Below, piece by piece: positions 41,889-50,633 of a stretch of DNA of 64,000 bases. This stretch comes from Gammaproteobacteria bacterium UBA5109 (GTDB lineage: Bacteria; Pseudomonadota; Gammaproteobacteria; Pseudomonadales; Pseudohongiellaceae): NCBI GenBank assembly GCA_002414385.1, contig DHZH01000002.1, forward strand, positions 215,296 to 279,295, read 5' to 3'. A model generated the notes under the pieces. It was not told the DNA's origin and did no database searches. It was given only the letters and a program-made list of their open reading frames with translations. Position 1 is the stretch's first letter. Every line of letters begins with the position of its first letter. Made by a program: the position numbers and the translations under genes.

Positions 41889-42060
41889 GGGCTGCCTCTT
41901 TATCCGCATACTTCGTTAAAAAAAGTGCTCAGTCGGTCACTTATTAACTATAAGTTCCCACCCTGTGCGCTTTTTGCCTCGTCTGCGAATAAATATGCTG
42001 GCCCTTAAGTCCGCGAAACAGTATGTGATCTGGAAATGAAACTTTCGGATTGATTACGGC

Positions 42061-42276
42061 TCAGGGGTTATACCAGGGTGCGCTCGGAGTGAGCTGTCCG
42101 GTGGCAACACCGTAGACAAGACAGATCATCAGCAGGACGGCGAGAGTGACACGGACGCCAAGCGCGTAAAGAGTGCGTTTTCTCTCATTACCCTGATCTT
42201 TGAAAAAAAACACCGCACCACTGAAGAGACTGGCAATGATGCCGAATAAAAGTATTACAATGATAACTTTTAACAC
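42061..42276 (-). CDS. Twin transmembrane protein (DUF2909 family)
   Basis: This 71-residue protein has two membrane helices (about 3-26 and 40-60) with a charged loop (KDQGNERKRTL) between. DUF2909 genes are regularly found in oxidase loci between coxC and SURF1, facing the other way, exactly as here. The role is unknown; help with oxidase assembly is inferred from location. The gap from coxC (41889-42060) shows no feature I can name. Confidence 0.85.
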   Translation of the reverse strand: MLKVIIVILLFGIIASLFSGAVFFFKDQGNERKRTLYALGVRVTLAVLLMICLVYGVATGQLTPSAPWYNP

Positions 42277-42318
42277 GCTTCTTCCTGCTGACTAAAGCAA
42301 GGATACTAGCAGACTCAG

Positions 42319-42338
42319 AGGGCCTCTTAACAGGCCCT
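42319..42338. promoter_or_regulatory. Perfect 7-bp hairpin between DUF2909 and SURF1 genes
   Basis: AGGGCCT-CTTAAC-AGGCCCT forms a perfect stem with a six-base loop, 16 bp before the SURF1 start codon. No T run follows, so it is not a normal terminator. It could occlude or tune translation of the SURF1 gene; this is inference. Confidence 0.4.
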
Positions 42339-42353
42339 GACTAACACAAAGCC

Positions 42354-43112
42354 ATGCTGGCACGATTACAAAATTTTCGCTTTGATTGGAAGATAACACT
42401 CTTCACCATACTGCTGTTGCCGGTTCTGGTCAGCCTTGGGTTTTGGCAATTACAAAGAGAACAGGAAAGGCTGGAACTGCAATCGCTGTATGAAAGCAGA
42501 CAGGGGGCTGAATCTGTAGCCTTATCCTCCCTTGACCTGAATGCTGATCTGCAATACATGCCGGTAAGCTTTAGTGGAGAATTTATCAATGACAAAAACT
42601 TTCTGCTGGATAACAAAATTTATGATGGCAAGGTTGGCTTTGAAGTCATCACCCCTTTTATTGCTGTTAGTGGTGAGCGGGTTCTGGTTAATCGAGGCTG
42701 GATAGCTGCCAATCAGTATCGTCAAAATTTACCTGAAGTTGAACCAGTTCACGGGCAGCTTACACTCAACGGTGCAGTATATGTCCCGCTCGGTGAGCAG
42801 TTCATGCTGGGTGAAGAGCAGGAAGTTGAAGGCTGGCCAAAAGTGATACAGAGTATTGATATGGACTATATCCGTACTGCACTGACTGACTCACAGGATA
42901 TTTTTCCCTATACAGTTAGACTTGACCCCCTGTCGCCGGGAGTATTTGTCAGAAACTGGACACTTATTTCCACAACACCTGAACGTCACCGTGGTTATGC
43001 CATTCAGTGGTTTAGCATGGCGAGTGTATTACTGCTGTTATATATTTTTGTCAGTACTCGCTCAGTTGGTTCACAGAAAAACAAAGGAGAAACGGTCAGT
43101 GGACAGGAATAA
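42354..43112 (+). CDS. SURF1 family oxidase assembly protein
   Basis: SURF1 helps insert heme a into subunit I. The 252-residue protein has the typical two terminal membrane helices (about 13-31 and 215-235) flanking a periplasmic domain. Family signatures are LGFWQLQREQERLEL near 24-38, VGFEVITPF, VLVNRGWI near 107-114 and GYAIQWFSMA near 212. A second SURF1 paralogue lies at 46641-47435, probably serving the second oxidase. Confidence 0.93.
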   Translation: MLARLQNFRFDWKITLFTILLLPVLVSLGFWQLQREQERLELQSLYESRQGAESVALSSLDLNADLQYMPVSFSGEFINDKNFLLDNKIYDGKVGFEVITPFIAVSGERVLVNRGWIAANQYRQNLPEVEPVHGQLTLNGAVYVPLGEQFMLGEEQEVEGWPKVIQSIDMDYIRTALTDSQDIFPYTVRLDPLSPGVFVRNWTLISTTPERHRGYAIQWFSMASVLLLLYIFVSTRSVGSQKNKGETVSGQE

Positions 43113-43743
43113 GCTCAAACTGGTTTTTCTACTGACGATAGTTGCCTTGCCCATTGGCCTGGCAACGGTCTCCTATCAGCTGATGCAGGGGCAGTCGATA
43201 AATTCGACAAGCAATAACGGCGAGTTAATCATTCCGGTTATTGATATCACTGAATTTGCCATGCAAAACAGCAATGGTGAACCCGTATTTCAATCCTTTG
43301 AAACAATGGTCGCTGGAATTGACGCCGAGGATTATGTTCCTCGTCCCTGGTCCCTGTTGTTTCTTGGCACTAAGAGCTGTGATCAGGCCTGTGGTGATCG
43401 TCTCTTCTATTTGCGTCAATTGCACAGGTTACTGGGTGCTGATGAAAGCCGTGTGGCACGCTATTATGTCAATGTGGGCAGCGCTCAGGAAGCGCTGGAT
43501 CCCCGTACACAGATGATGTTTGAGGAAGCTTTCAGTAACATGACAGTTGTTTACAGTGAGGCGGAAGTCCTGGGTAGCAGGCTGCAATCCATTATTACGC
43601 CATCTGCGGATCCGGTTGCTGAACATTATATTTTTGTCGCGGACCCTCTGGGCAATGTCATGCTATATTTCACCCCCGACAATACAGCTGAGGAAATACT
43701 GGAAGATCTGGAAACGCTTCTGGATCGCTCAAGTCTCGGGTAG
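43099..43743 (+). CDS. SCO1/SenC-like thioredoxin-fold membrane protein
   Basis: The start is the GTG at 43099, eight bases after AGGAGAAAC and overlapping the end of the SURF1 gene by 14 bp. The 214-residue protein has an N-terminal membrane anchor (about 5-27) and a thioredoxin-like domain with FLGTKSCDQACGDRLFYLRQ near 88-107. The C-x3-C pair corresponds to the copper-binding cysteines of SCO proteins. It is more diverged than the true SCO gene at 45660. A role in CuA assembly or its redox priming is inferred. Confidence 0.8.
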   Translation: MDRNKLKLVFLLTIVALPIGLATVSYQLMQGQSINSTSNNGELIIPVIDITEFAMQNSNGEPVFQSFETMVAGIDAEDYVPRPWSLLFLGTKSCDQACGDRLFYLRQLHRLLGADESRVARYYVNVGSAQEALDPRTQMMFEEAFSNMTVVYSEAEVLGSRLQSIITPSADPVAEHYIFVADPLGNVMLYFTPDNTAEEILEDLETLLDRSSLG

Positions 43744-43748
43744 CATCT

Positions 43749-44774
43749 ATGAAAAGCCATAAGCCGACCTATTATCTGACCCTGTCTGCCACATTACTGG
43801 CGGTTTGTGTCGTGGTCCTGGGGGCCTATACACGCCTGACCGATGCAGGGCTGGGGTGTCCTGACTGGCCGGGATGTTATGGTTTTATGTGGATGCCGGA
43901 AACGCCGGATGAAATTATTCAGGCCGAGGAGCTGTATCCGCATGCGCCCTTTGAAGCCGAAAAAGCCTGGCCGGAAATGGTACATCGTTATTTTGCCAGC
44001 TCCCTGGGCTTCATTATTATTCTGATTAATTTTTTTAACTGGAAGCATCGTGACCGTGTCAAACAGCCGGTAAAACTGCCGATGTTTCTGCTCGGCCTGG
44101 TGATTATTCAGGGACTGTTTGGCATGTGGACAGTAACCCTGAGTCTCTGGCCCCAGGTGGTCACGGCACATTTGCTTGGAGGTTTTGCCACGCTCAGTCT
44201 CTTGTGGCTCCTGGCTCTGCGCCTGGATAACCAGCCCTGGCCACAACCCTCGATTCCAATTCGGTACTGGGACAATCTGCGACCCCTGGCCATGCTGGGC
44301 ATGATTCTGGTGATTATCCAGATTGCCCTGGGCGGGTGGCTAAGTTCAAACTATGCAGCCCTGGCCTGTCCGGATTTCCCGACCTGTCAGAATCAGTTGC
44401 TACCAGACATGGATATGGCCAGCGGTTTTAATTTCTTTCAGGGTATCGGCCCCAATTACCTCGGTGGACAACTGGACGGTGATGCCCGTGTTGCCATTCA
44501 TTTTGTCCATCGCATCGGGGCTGTCGTTGTTACGGTTTACCTGCTGTTCCTGATTATGCAGCTATACCGCAACAGTGCCCAGACACCCTTAAAATCCCTG
44601 ACACATGTCATCCTCTTTCTGTTGATTGTTCAGCTGGGTCTGGGTATTAGTAATGTGGTTTTTTCCTTGCCTTTGTGGGTGGCGGTTGCTCACAATGCCG
44701 GTGGGGCTTTATTATTGTTGAGCCTGGTAACGCTTAATTACCGGCTTTTTAAAACCACGAGCGCAATGTTCTGA
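43749..44774 (+). CDS. ctaA: Heme A synthase (CtaA/Cox15)
   Basis: CtaA converts heme O to heme A. The 341-residue protein has eight predicted helices with two four-helix halves and conserved histidines in EMVHRYFAS near 76-84, TAHLLGGFA, AIHFVHRIGAVVV near 248-260 and VAHNAGGA near 316. The GAYTRLTDAGLGCPDWPGCYG block near 25-45 with its cysteine pair is characteristic. It precedes cyoE by 2 bp, so the heme O and heme A steps are translated together. Confidence 0.96.
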   Translation: MKSHKPTYYLTLSATLLAVCVVVLGAYTRLTDAGLGCPDWPGCYGFMWMPETPDEIIQAEELYPHAPFEAEKAWPEMVHRYFASSLGFIIILINFFNWKHRDRVKQPVKLPMFLLGLVIIQGLFGMWTVTLSLWPQVVTAHLLGGFATLSLLWLLALRLDNQPWPQPSIPIRYWDNLRPLAMLGMILVIIQIALGGWLSSNYAALACPDFPTCQNQLLPDMDMASGFNFFQGIGPNYLGGQLDGDARVAIHFVHRIGAVVVTVYLLFLIMQLYRNSAQTPLKSLTHVILFLLIVQLGLGISNVVFSLPLWVAVAHNAGGALLLLSLVTLNYRLFKTTSAMF

Positions 44775-44776
44775 CC

Positions 44777-45658
44777 ATGACCGAGATCAGTATCAGCAAA
44801 AAAGCCACATGGCGTGATTACTACGAAATGTGCAAACCGCGGGTTGTCATGATGATGATCATGACCTCGCTGATCGGCATGTTTCTCGCAGTTCCCGGCA
44901 TGGTCCCGCTGAATGCGCTGATCTGGGGTAATATCGGTATCGCCCTGGTGGCCAGCGCCGGAGCGGTGATTAACCACCTGATTGATCATCGTATCGATAC
45001 TCTCATGCAGCGCACCCTGAAACGCCCGATTCCGCAAGGCAAAGTCACCCCGATGCAGGCGCTGGTATTTGCACTGGTGATCTGTCTTCTCGGTATGGCC
45101 ATTCTGATGTTTCTGGTCAACCCCTTGTGTGCCTGGTTGACGCTGGCTTCTTTCGTGGGTTACGCAATTATTTATACAGGGTACCTGAAACGGGCCACAC
45201 CACAGAACATTGTTATCGGTGGTTTATCGGGTGCGATGCCGCCACTCCTGGGCTGGACTGCCGTAAGCGGCAGCATTGATCCAGGGGGGCTGCTGCTGGT
45301 GCTGATCATCTTTGCCTGGACTCCACCACATTTCTGGCCTCTGGCTATCCACCGTAAAAAGGATTATGCCAAGACCGATATTCCGATGCTGCCGGTAACA
45401 CACGGGGATGCGCTGACCAAACTGCATTCCCTGCTTTACACTATCATCATGCTGATCGTCAGTATCCTGCCATACCTGACTGGCATGAGCGGCATGTTTT
45501 ATCTGTTTGCTGCTCTGCTACTGGGTGGCGGTTTTATGTATCGCTCGATTGAGCTGATGGTCGGCAACAAACAAACTTCAGCCATGAAGACCTTTCGTTA
45601 TTCCATCTTTTACCTGATAGCGCTGTTCATCGCGCTGCTAATAGATCACTACCTCTGA
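44777..45658 (+). CDS. cyoE: Protoheme IX farnesyltransferase (heme O synthase)
   Basis: This UbiA-family prenyltransferase (CtaB/CyoE) attaches a farnesyl chain to heme B. The 293-residue protein has many membrane helices, the prenyl diphosphate site NHLIDHRIDTLMQRTLKRPI near 66-85 (Asp-rich) and the second motif region FAWTPPHFWPLAIHRKKDY near 179-197. It is sandwiched between ctaA and the SCO gene, with almost no gaps. Confidence 0.96.
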   Translation: MTEISISKKATWRDYYEMCKPRVVMMMIMTSLIGMFLAVPGMVPLNALIWGNIGIALVASAGAVINHLIDHRIDTLMQRTLKRPIPQGKVTPMQALVFALVICLLGMAILMFLVNPLCAWLTLASFVGYAIIYTGYLKRATPQNIVIGGLSGAMPPLLGWTAVSGSIDPGGLLLVLIIFAWTPPHFWPLAIHRKKDYAKTDIPMLPVTHGDALTKLHSLLYTIIMLIVSILPYLTGMSGMFYLFAALLLGGGFMYRSIELMVGNKQTSAMKTFRYSIFYLIALFIALLIDHYL

Positions 45659-45659
45659 T

Positions 45660-46301
45660 ATGAATAAAGGCGTTCGCAACACGATTATTTCCTGCGTGGC
45701 ATTTATTGCCCTGGTCATGGGGCTGACCCTGAATCGCATTCTGTCGCCAGCGGCGATGACAAATGAAGAGCTCTCGGAAAACGGGCTCTTTGTTTATGAC
45801 GTGCCACGTCGTATCAATGACTTTTCTCTGGTGGACTACAATGACGCGCCGGTCGACCTGAGTTTGTTGCAGGGTAAATGGAGTCTGATTTTTTTCGGTT
45901 ATACCTACTGCCCGGATATCTGCCCCTTGACCATGGCAACGCTGAATCAGTTTTCACAGATTCTGGAAGCAGAAGGGGATTACATGGATGATACCCAGGT
46001 CATCATGGTTAGCGTTGACCCCCAACGAGATACTCCTGAAAAGTTGCGCGAATACGTCGGTTATTTCAATGATGATTATCTGGGCCTGAGCGGGGAGTAT
46101 ATTGACCTGTTCAACTTCGCTTCACAGCTGAATATTGCCTTCGCTTATGTCCCCGGTAATGGTGAGAACTATCTGGTCAACCACAGTGGCGAGATTGCCC
46201 TGATCAACCCCAACGGTCATTTTCACGGCTTCTTCAAGATGCCGCATAATCCGGAAAGTATGGCTACCAATTACGAAGTAATACGGGCACGCTGGCAATA
46301 A
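45660..46301 (+). CDS. SCO1/SenC family copper chaperone
   Basis: SCO proteins deliver or reduce for copper insertion at CuA. The 213-residue protein has an N-terminal membrane anchor (about 8-27), the thioredoxin fold with the copper motif FFGYTYCPDICPLTMATLN near 78-96 and the third ligand histidine in YLVNHSGEIALINP near 176-189. It ends the caa3 locus. After its stop, ACGGTAA/TTACCGT (46320-46338) forms a small inverted repeat that may be part of a transcription end. Confidence 0.94.
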   Translation: MNKGVRNTIISCVAFIALVMGLTLNRILSPAAMTNEELSENGLFVYDVPRRINDFSLVDYNDAPVDLSLLQGKWSLIFFGYTYCPDICPLTMATLNQFSQILEAEGDYMDDTQVIMVSVDPQRDTPEKLREYVGYFNDDYLGLSGEYIDLFNFASQLNIAFAYVPGNGENYLVNHSGEIALINPNGHFHGFFKMPHNPESMATNYEVIRARWQ

Positions 46302-46412
46302 GCTGCCAGGGACCAGACTGTACGGTAAATTAATTACCGTCAGGCTGCTAAAAAACACCAGCCCTGAATTCGATCACAAAGCCTGAATATTCCCCGCCAG
46401 GGTATCAAATAG

Positions 46413-46541
46413 TCAGCCGTTGAAGTAATACACCACCGACATGGCCAGTATGATCAGCACTGCCAGTACCGCAAAGGCATCAGCATCGCTGTCGTCTTTC
46501 TTCAGGTAGGGATCCTGTTTGCTGTTAACGAAGTTTTTCAT
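46413..46541 (-). CDS. 42-residue single-TM protein
   Basis: An ATG at 46541, preceded by a strong AGGAGG ribosome-binding site, opens a 42-residue frame: MKNFVNSKQDPYLKKDDSDA, then one hydrophobic helix at about 22-40 ending VVYYFNG. Length, single helix and position next to oxidase assembly genes resemble small oxidase accessory subunits, but I know no named match. It lies downstream of the leftward SURF1 paralogue (99 bp) and could share its message. Confidence 0.7.
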   Translation of the reverse strand: MKNFVNSKQDPYLKKDDSDADAFAVLAVLIILAMSVVYYFNG

Positions 46542-46640
46542 TTTTCTTCCCTCCTGTTGGCACGGGTTGCCCAACTCCTTTATTTAAAATAACAGTTCCA
46601 TAATCAATAAAACAAAGATCGTCGTACTTGTAAAGAACCA

Positions 46641-47435
46641 CTAAAATGAATCGCGCTCATTGCCTCCATCCTTCCACAAGGTCAGTAGATTACTGCTGAG
46701 GATCAGGCTGACAATCAAGACAGCGATCGCCATCGAAAACCATTGCAGGGCATAAGAGAAATTGCGCCCGGTATCTACCATCACCTCAGGCCAGTGACGC
46801 ATTAAAACACCGGGCTGTTCTTCAGCAAGCCTGACTGTATAGGGAAAAAGTGTCTGTTCGAAATAAGTACTGAGTTCCTGCGTGTTCAGGTAACGTATCG
46901 TTAGAGGCCAGTCCACTTCTTCCGGCGCCAGATCATTGCTGCGTTTGACCTGACTCTCCGTCGGTATGTAAAGCTGACCCTGAACGTCCAGTTCCCCTGT
47001 TACCGGTGGCAGGAGGGTGGCAAGTTGTTCCGCGCTGGGAACGCCGGTCCATCCCCGGCTGACCATCACAAGCAGATCTGAGTCCTCAACAGCGAAGGGT
47101 GTCACCACCTCAAAGCCAAGCTGCTCCTCATAAGTCTGGTAAATCAGGAATATATTGCGTTCATTCAGAAACCGGCCGTGCAGAGATACCCGCCGATTCT
47201 GGTGTTGAAGCCTGTCAAATTCCAGGCCGGCAACCGGAATATAATTGATTGGCGTTGCCTCCTGTTGGGAGAGCGTCTGGTAAGAAACCTGCAGATCAAT
47301 CTTTTCCTGGGCGCGACTTAACTGCCATACTCCCAGCCGTACCAGGCCGGCAATAAGCAGCAATATGCAGGCAGCAATCAGCCAGTTAAAGCGGAAAACG
47401 ACTCTGCCGAATCGTATGGGTCTGGACATGGGCAA
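46641..47435 (-). CDS. Second SURF1 family protein
   Basis: This 264-residue SURF1 paralogue has the same layout as the one at 42354: membrane helix at about 17-35, LVRLGVWQLSRAQEKIDLQ near 30-48, LGFEVVTPF, VMVSRGWTG near 127-135, FPYTVRL near 200, and a second helix preceded by SYALQWFSMA near 228. It is clearly diverged and on the opposite strand. With a second oxidase operon only 2 kb away, dedicated service to that enzyme is a reasonable inference. Confidence 0.92.
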   Translation of the reverse strand: MPMSRPIRFGRVVFRFNWLIAACILLLIAGLVRLGVWQLSRAQEKIDLQVSYQTLSQQEATPINYIPVAGLEFDRLQHQNRRVSLHGRFLNERNIFLIYQTYEEQLGFEVVTPFAVEDSDLLVMVSRGWTGVPSAEQLATLLPPVTGELDVQGQLYIPTESQVKRSNDLAPEEVDWPLTIRYLNTQELSTYFEQTLFPYTVRLAEEQPGVLMRHWPEVMVDTGRNFSYALQWFSMAIAVLIVSLILSSNLLTLWKDGGNERDSF

Positions 47436-47599
47436 AGTTTCGGTCTGCTCAGTACAAAATTTTGTATATGAAATGCTTTGTGCAGGATAAAGTCAATGAG
47501 GGCATGACGCTGATGCCTTGTTAAGAACCTGGATTTCAGAAAAGCGGTAATATAATCTGCACACAATAAAATAATGAGCCACTTGCATGGGCATAATTT

Positions 47600-47821
47600 A
47601 TGCGGGATAACATTATCGGATACGGACTGCTGGCACTGTCGATGTTACTGTTTGTACTTTGTGGCGCGACATTTTTTGCCATGCTGCAGGCATTGACAGT
47701 TAGCAGTACCATCAGCGCGATCGAGTCCGCTTTTGGTACACTGGTAGTCGGAATACTTTTACTGGCGATGGGCAGGAAAGCCTATAATGCTGCTAAAACC
47801 CGACTTAAATCAGACGCTTAG
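47600..47821 (+). CDS. Two-TM small membrane protein (hypothetical)
   Basis: This 73-residue protein has two hydrophobic segments (about 5-30 and 40-58) and a basic C-terminal tail (GRKAYNAAKTRLKSDA). It faces away from the SURF1 paralogue; the 164-bp gap between them should hold both promoters. I do not recognise a family. Confidence 0.7.
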   Translation: MRDNIIGYGLLALSMLLFVLCGATFFAMLQALTVSSTISAIESAFGTLVVGILLLAMGRKAYNAAKTRLKSDA

Positions 47822-48127
47822 GAGTGATATTTAGCCCGCTTAAAAAACTATAGCAAAATCCATGTCAAACGTTTATATTTTAAGGCAGTTCATAAGAAGT
47901 AATAAGGAAGTATGTAAGAAGCAAAAGAAAAAGGCACAAACAAGAAACATATAAGCATAAAAAAGCACTCAGTAAAGCGTATAAAACATAATAATAAGCT
48001 AGAAAAATCCGTTTTTCTCGTAGCAGTACTTTCCTGGAAGTAGGCGCAGAAGCAATACGCATCAGTAGTCAAGAAAGAATACAGAGAATCACAGTCTTCT
48101 ATATCTATTTTGAGAAGGGGAACTGCG
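47822..48127. other. Purine-rich intergenic stretch
   Basis: No gene is convincing here. From about 47885 to 48005 the + strand is very rich in A and G, with loosely repeated AAGAAGNA and CATAANAA words (for example CATAAGAAGTAATAAGG). The compositional bias differs from the neighbours. It could be an unstructured leader of the gene that follows or a decayed low-complexity tract. Confidence 0.35.
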
Positions 48128-48727
48128 ATGAAATGTTATTACTACCTTTCACCCAACTTGGTCGAAACGGAACACGTTTCGGATGACCTGCACAACTCAG
48201 GTGTCGATGACTGGTTCATCCACATCATCAGCAAAAATGAAGCCGGCCTGAGCCGCAAACATCTTCACTCAAGCAATTATCTGGAAACCATGGATCTTAT
48301 CCGGGAAGGCCTGATAGGGGCTGGCTGCGGCTTCCTCGTAGGGCTGGTGCTGGCCGGACTTACCAATATATTCCAACCTTTTGGACCGGGTGTTCCTCTG
48401 ATTGCCTATGCCTGTATTGTCTTTTTCGCTACCTGTTTCGGTGCCTGGCAGGGCGGACTGGTAGGCATTTCCAATGAAAATAAAAAACTTGAGCACTTTC
48501 ACGATGATATACAGGCGGGCAAGTATCTGATTCTTGTCTATGCGCACAAGAACGAGGAAGAGAAAGTGAAGCAGATGATGGCCAAACGTCATCCTGATAC
48601 CGAACTGGTGGGCTGTGACTCTCAGTTTTTCAACCCCTTCAGCAAGCCCAACCTGGTTCGCCAGGATGCAGCCAGTGAAAAACCGGCTAATAAACATAAT
48701 GCAGCATACAAGGCGGAAAACATTTAA
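48128..48727 (+). CDS. Conserved membrane protein with glycine-rich TM hairpin (hypothetical)
   Basis: The ATG at 48128, eight bases after AGGGGAA, gives 199 residues. The N-terminal soluble part (MKCYYYLSPNLVETEHVSDD) is followed by a glycine-rich membrane hairpin (about 58-110, GLIGAGCGFLVGLVLAGL and onward) and a cytoplasmic domain (about 120-165) ending in a polar tail. Close relatives occur in marine Gammaproteobacteria, next to oxidase or stress genes; the layout resembles general stress proteins that carry an ABC/glycine-zipper-like hairpin. Function is unknown. Confidence 0.82.
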   Translation: MKCYYYLSPNLVETEHVSDDLHNSGVDDWFIHIISKNEAGLSRKHLHSSNYLETMDLIREGLIGAGCGFLVGLVLAGLTNIFQPFGPGVPLIAYACIVFFATCFGAWQGGLVGISNENKKLEHFHDDIQAGKYLILVYAHKNEEEKVKQMMAKRHPDTELVGCDSQFFNPFSKPNLVRQDAASEKPANKHNAAYKAENI

Positions 48728-48877
48728 TTGTAAATTAATAACATGCGGTACCGAAGCCATAACCACATGGCTTTGAACTGATACTCAAGAAGATGGCGAA
48801 GTCGTTTACAGGGAAGCATCGTTGTTAATGGTTAGCCGAAAGAGTAGGTGAGCAAGCACTTGTGAGTTTGAATAATC

Positions 48878-48921
48878 ACTTGAATGCTTACTTGAATGAT
48901 TACTTGAATGATTACTTGAAT
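48878..48921 (+). repeat. 12-bp tandem repeat upstream of the second oxidase operon
   Basis: ACTTGAATGCTT is followed by two copies of ACTTGAATGATT and a partial fourth (ACTTGAAT), with an exact 12-bp period. The neighbouring AATAATCACTTG and ATTAGTTGAG look like eroded copies. It lies about 265 bp before coxB of the second oxidase. Phased copies could bind a regulator; variable copy number is also possible. Confidence 0.75.
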
Positions 48922-48963
48922 ATTAGTTGAGTCCGATCTATGTGGGAAAAAAGGAGAAGTGGT

Positions 48964-49182
48964 ATGAACGGTAGTGAATATGTCGTTCGTAACCAGGTAA
49001 ATAACAATCAAGAAGTGCGCCAGACGCAGTTACTGCCTGAGGCCATGCCGGGGAAACTCTATTCGCTGTGCCCGAAGGTATTAGTGGCTTTCCAGGCTAT
49101 GGTATTTCCCCAGTTCCCAGTTCTTCCCGAATTCACACATGACCGCGCTTGTGCGGGAGCCCTTTACCCGGATAAGGATTAG
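48964..49182 (+). CDS. Possible 72-residue leader protein
   Basis: An ATG preceded by AAGGAGAAG opens a 72-codon frame (MNGSEYVVRNQVNNNQEVRQ...) that ends five bases before the second coxB. The ribosome-binding site is good, but the product has no recognisable domain and unremarkable composition. It may be a translated leader peptide or chance. Confidence 0.3.
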   Translation: MNGSEYVVRNQVNNNQEVRQTQLLPEAMPGKLYSLCPKVLVAFQAMVFPQFPVLPEFTHDRACAGALYPDKD

Positions 49183-49187
49183 ATTTT

Positions 49188-50546
49188 ATGCCATTTATCA
49201 TCTCAATAGTCTTGCTGGTCGTCATTTCCATTGCGCTGCATTTTCTCAGCCCCTGGTGGTTGACGCCCATAGCCTCGAACTGGGGCGCGATTGACACTAC
49301 CATCAATATTACTTTCTGGGTAACAGGATTTGTCTTTATTGCCGTCAACCTGTTCATGGCCTACGCGGTTTACAAATTCCGTTATCAGAAAAACCGCCGT
49401 GCCAAATATGAACCGGAAAACAAAAAGCTGGAAGTCTGGCTTACCGTGGTAACCGCTGTGGGTGTCGCTGCCATGTTGGCACCGGGCCTGTTCGTATGGG
49501 CTGATTTCGTAACCGTCCCCGAAGATGCCCATGAAGTGGAAGTGATTGGACAGCAGTGGCAGTGGAGCTATCGTTATCCTGGAGAAGACGGCATTCTTGG
49601 GGCGGCCGACAGCTCCAATATCAGTCCGGAAAACCCCTTTGGCATGGATTCGGACGATCCCTTCGGGCAGGACGATATTCTGGTTTCCAGCCAGGAAATG
49701 CATTTGCCAATGGGGCAGCCAGTCAAATTACTGCTCCGGTCCAAGGACGTGCTGCACGATTTTTCCGTCGCCCAGTTTCGCGTCAAAATGGACCTGGTGC
49801 CGGGTTCAGTTACCTATCTTTGGCTGACACCTACTCAAACCGGAACCTATGACGTGCTTTGCGAAGAGTTATGCGGGCTTGGCCACCATGTCATGCGTGG
49901 CACCGTGGTAGTTGAAGACGAGGACAATTACAACGACTGGCTGGCTGGCCAGATCACCTATGCCGAATTCAACGCCCGGGTTGCAGGCGACCCGCAGGCG
50001 GGTCAGCCTTCCTATGCCGTTTGTGCTGCCTGTCACGGCCCCAACGGCGAGGGTAACCTGCAGCTCAATGCGCCCAAGCTTGCCGGACTGGAAGACTGGT
50101 ATATACGCCGACAGCTTGAATACTATCAACAGGGAGTGCGTGGGACACAGCCGGAAAACGTTTACGGAACCCAGATGGCGCCGATGGCAGCCACCCTGAC
50201 CACGGAAGCCGCGCTGGCAAATGTAGCCGCATACATCCAGACCCTGCCTGACAATCCTGCCCCGGTCACGGTTGAAGGCAACATAGATCGCGGCAGACGA
50301 CTTTACGAATCAACCTGTAGTGTATGCCACAGAGAAGACGGTGAAGGTATCTGGGCTGTCAATGCGCCGACCCTGGCAGGGATGACCGACTGGTATCTGG
50401 TCCGTCAGTTACAACATTTCAAGTCAGGGGTAAGGGGTACCCATCCGGGGGATGAATTTGGATTCCAGATGACTTCAATGGTCACTGCCCTGAGAGATGA
50501 CGAGGCCATCAATGATGTCGTGGCCTATATCAACACCCTGAGATAA
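49188..50546 (+). CDS. Cytochrome c oxidase subunit II with two fused cytochrome c domains
   Basis: The 452-residue protein has two N-terminal helices (about 3-22 and 45-65, with another hydrophobic stretch near 85-105), the CuA domain with CEELCGLGHHVM near 224-235 and DVLHDFSVAQF near 186, then two class I cytochrome c domains with heme motifs CAACH near 279 and CSVCH near 377. Most caa3 enzymes have one c domain; two suggest electron wiring through a heme pair. It heads the second oxidase operon. Confidence 0.95.
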   Translation: MPFIISIVLLVVISIALHFLSPWWLTPIASNWGAIDTTINITFWVTGFVFIAVNLFMAYAVYKFRYQKNRRAKYEPENKKLEVWLTVVTAVGVAAMLAPGLFVWADFVTVPEDAHEVEVIGQQWQWSYRYPGEDGILGAADSSNISPENPFGMDSDDPFGQDDILVSSQEMHLPMGQPVKLLLRSKDVLHDFSVAQFRVKMDLVPGSVTYLWLTPTQTGTYDVLCEELCGLGHHVMRGTVVVEDEDNYNDWLAGQITYAEFNARVAGDPQAGQPSYAVCAACHGPNGEGNLQLNAPKLAGLEDWYIRRQLEYYQQGVRGTQPENVYGTQMAPMAATLTTEAALANVAAYIQTLPDNPAPVTVEGNIDRGRRLYESTCSVCHREDGEGIWAVNAPTLAGMTDWYLVRQLQHFKSGVRGTHPGDEFGFQMTSMVTALRDDEAINDVVAYINTLR

Positions 50547-50633
50547 GGTTGCCAGACGATGCAGGCTAAAGGCGCTAAAACAAGACAGAATCAAAGGACA
50601 GGGCGTGACCCTTTCCAAAATGAGGAGAGTTAA

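Noticed and set aside
42922..43098. An upstream start for the SCO-like gene within SURF1.
   Set aside because: It overlaps SURF1 extensively; the GTG at 43099 has a ribosome-binding site and precedes the membrane anchor.
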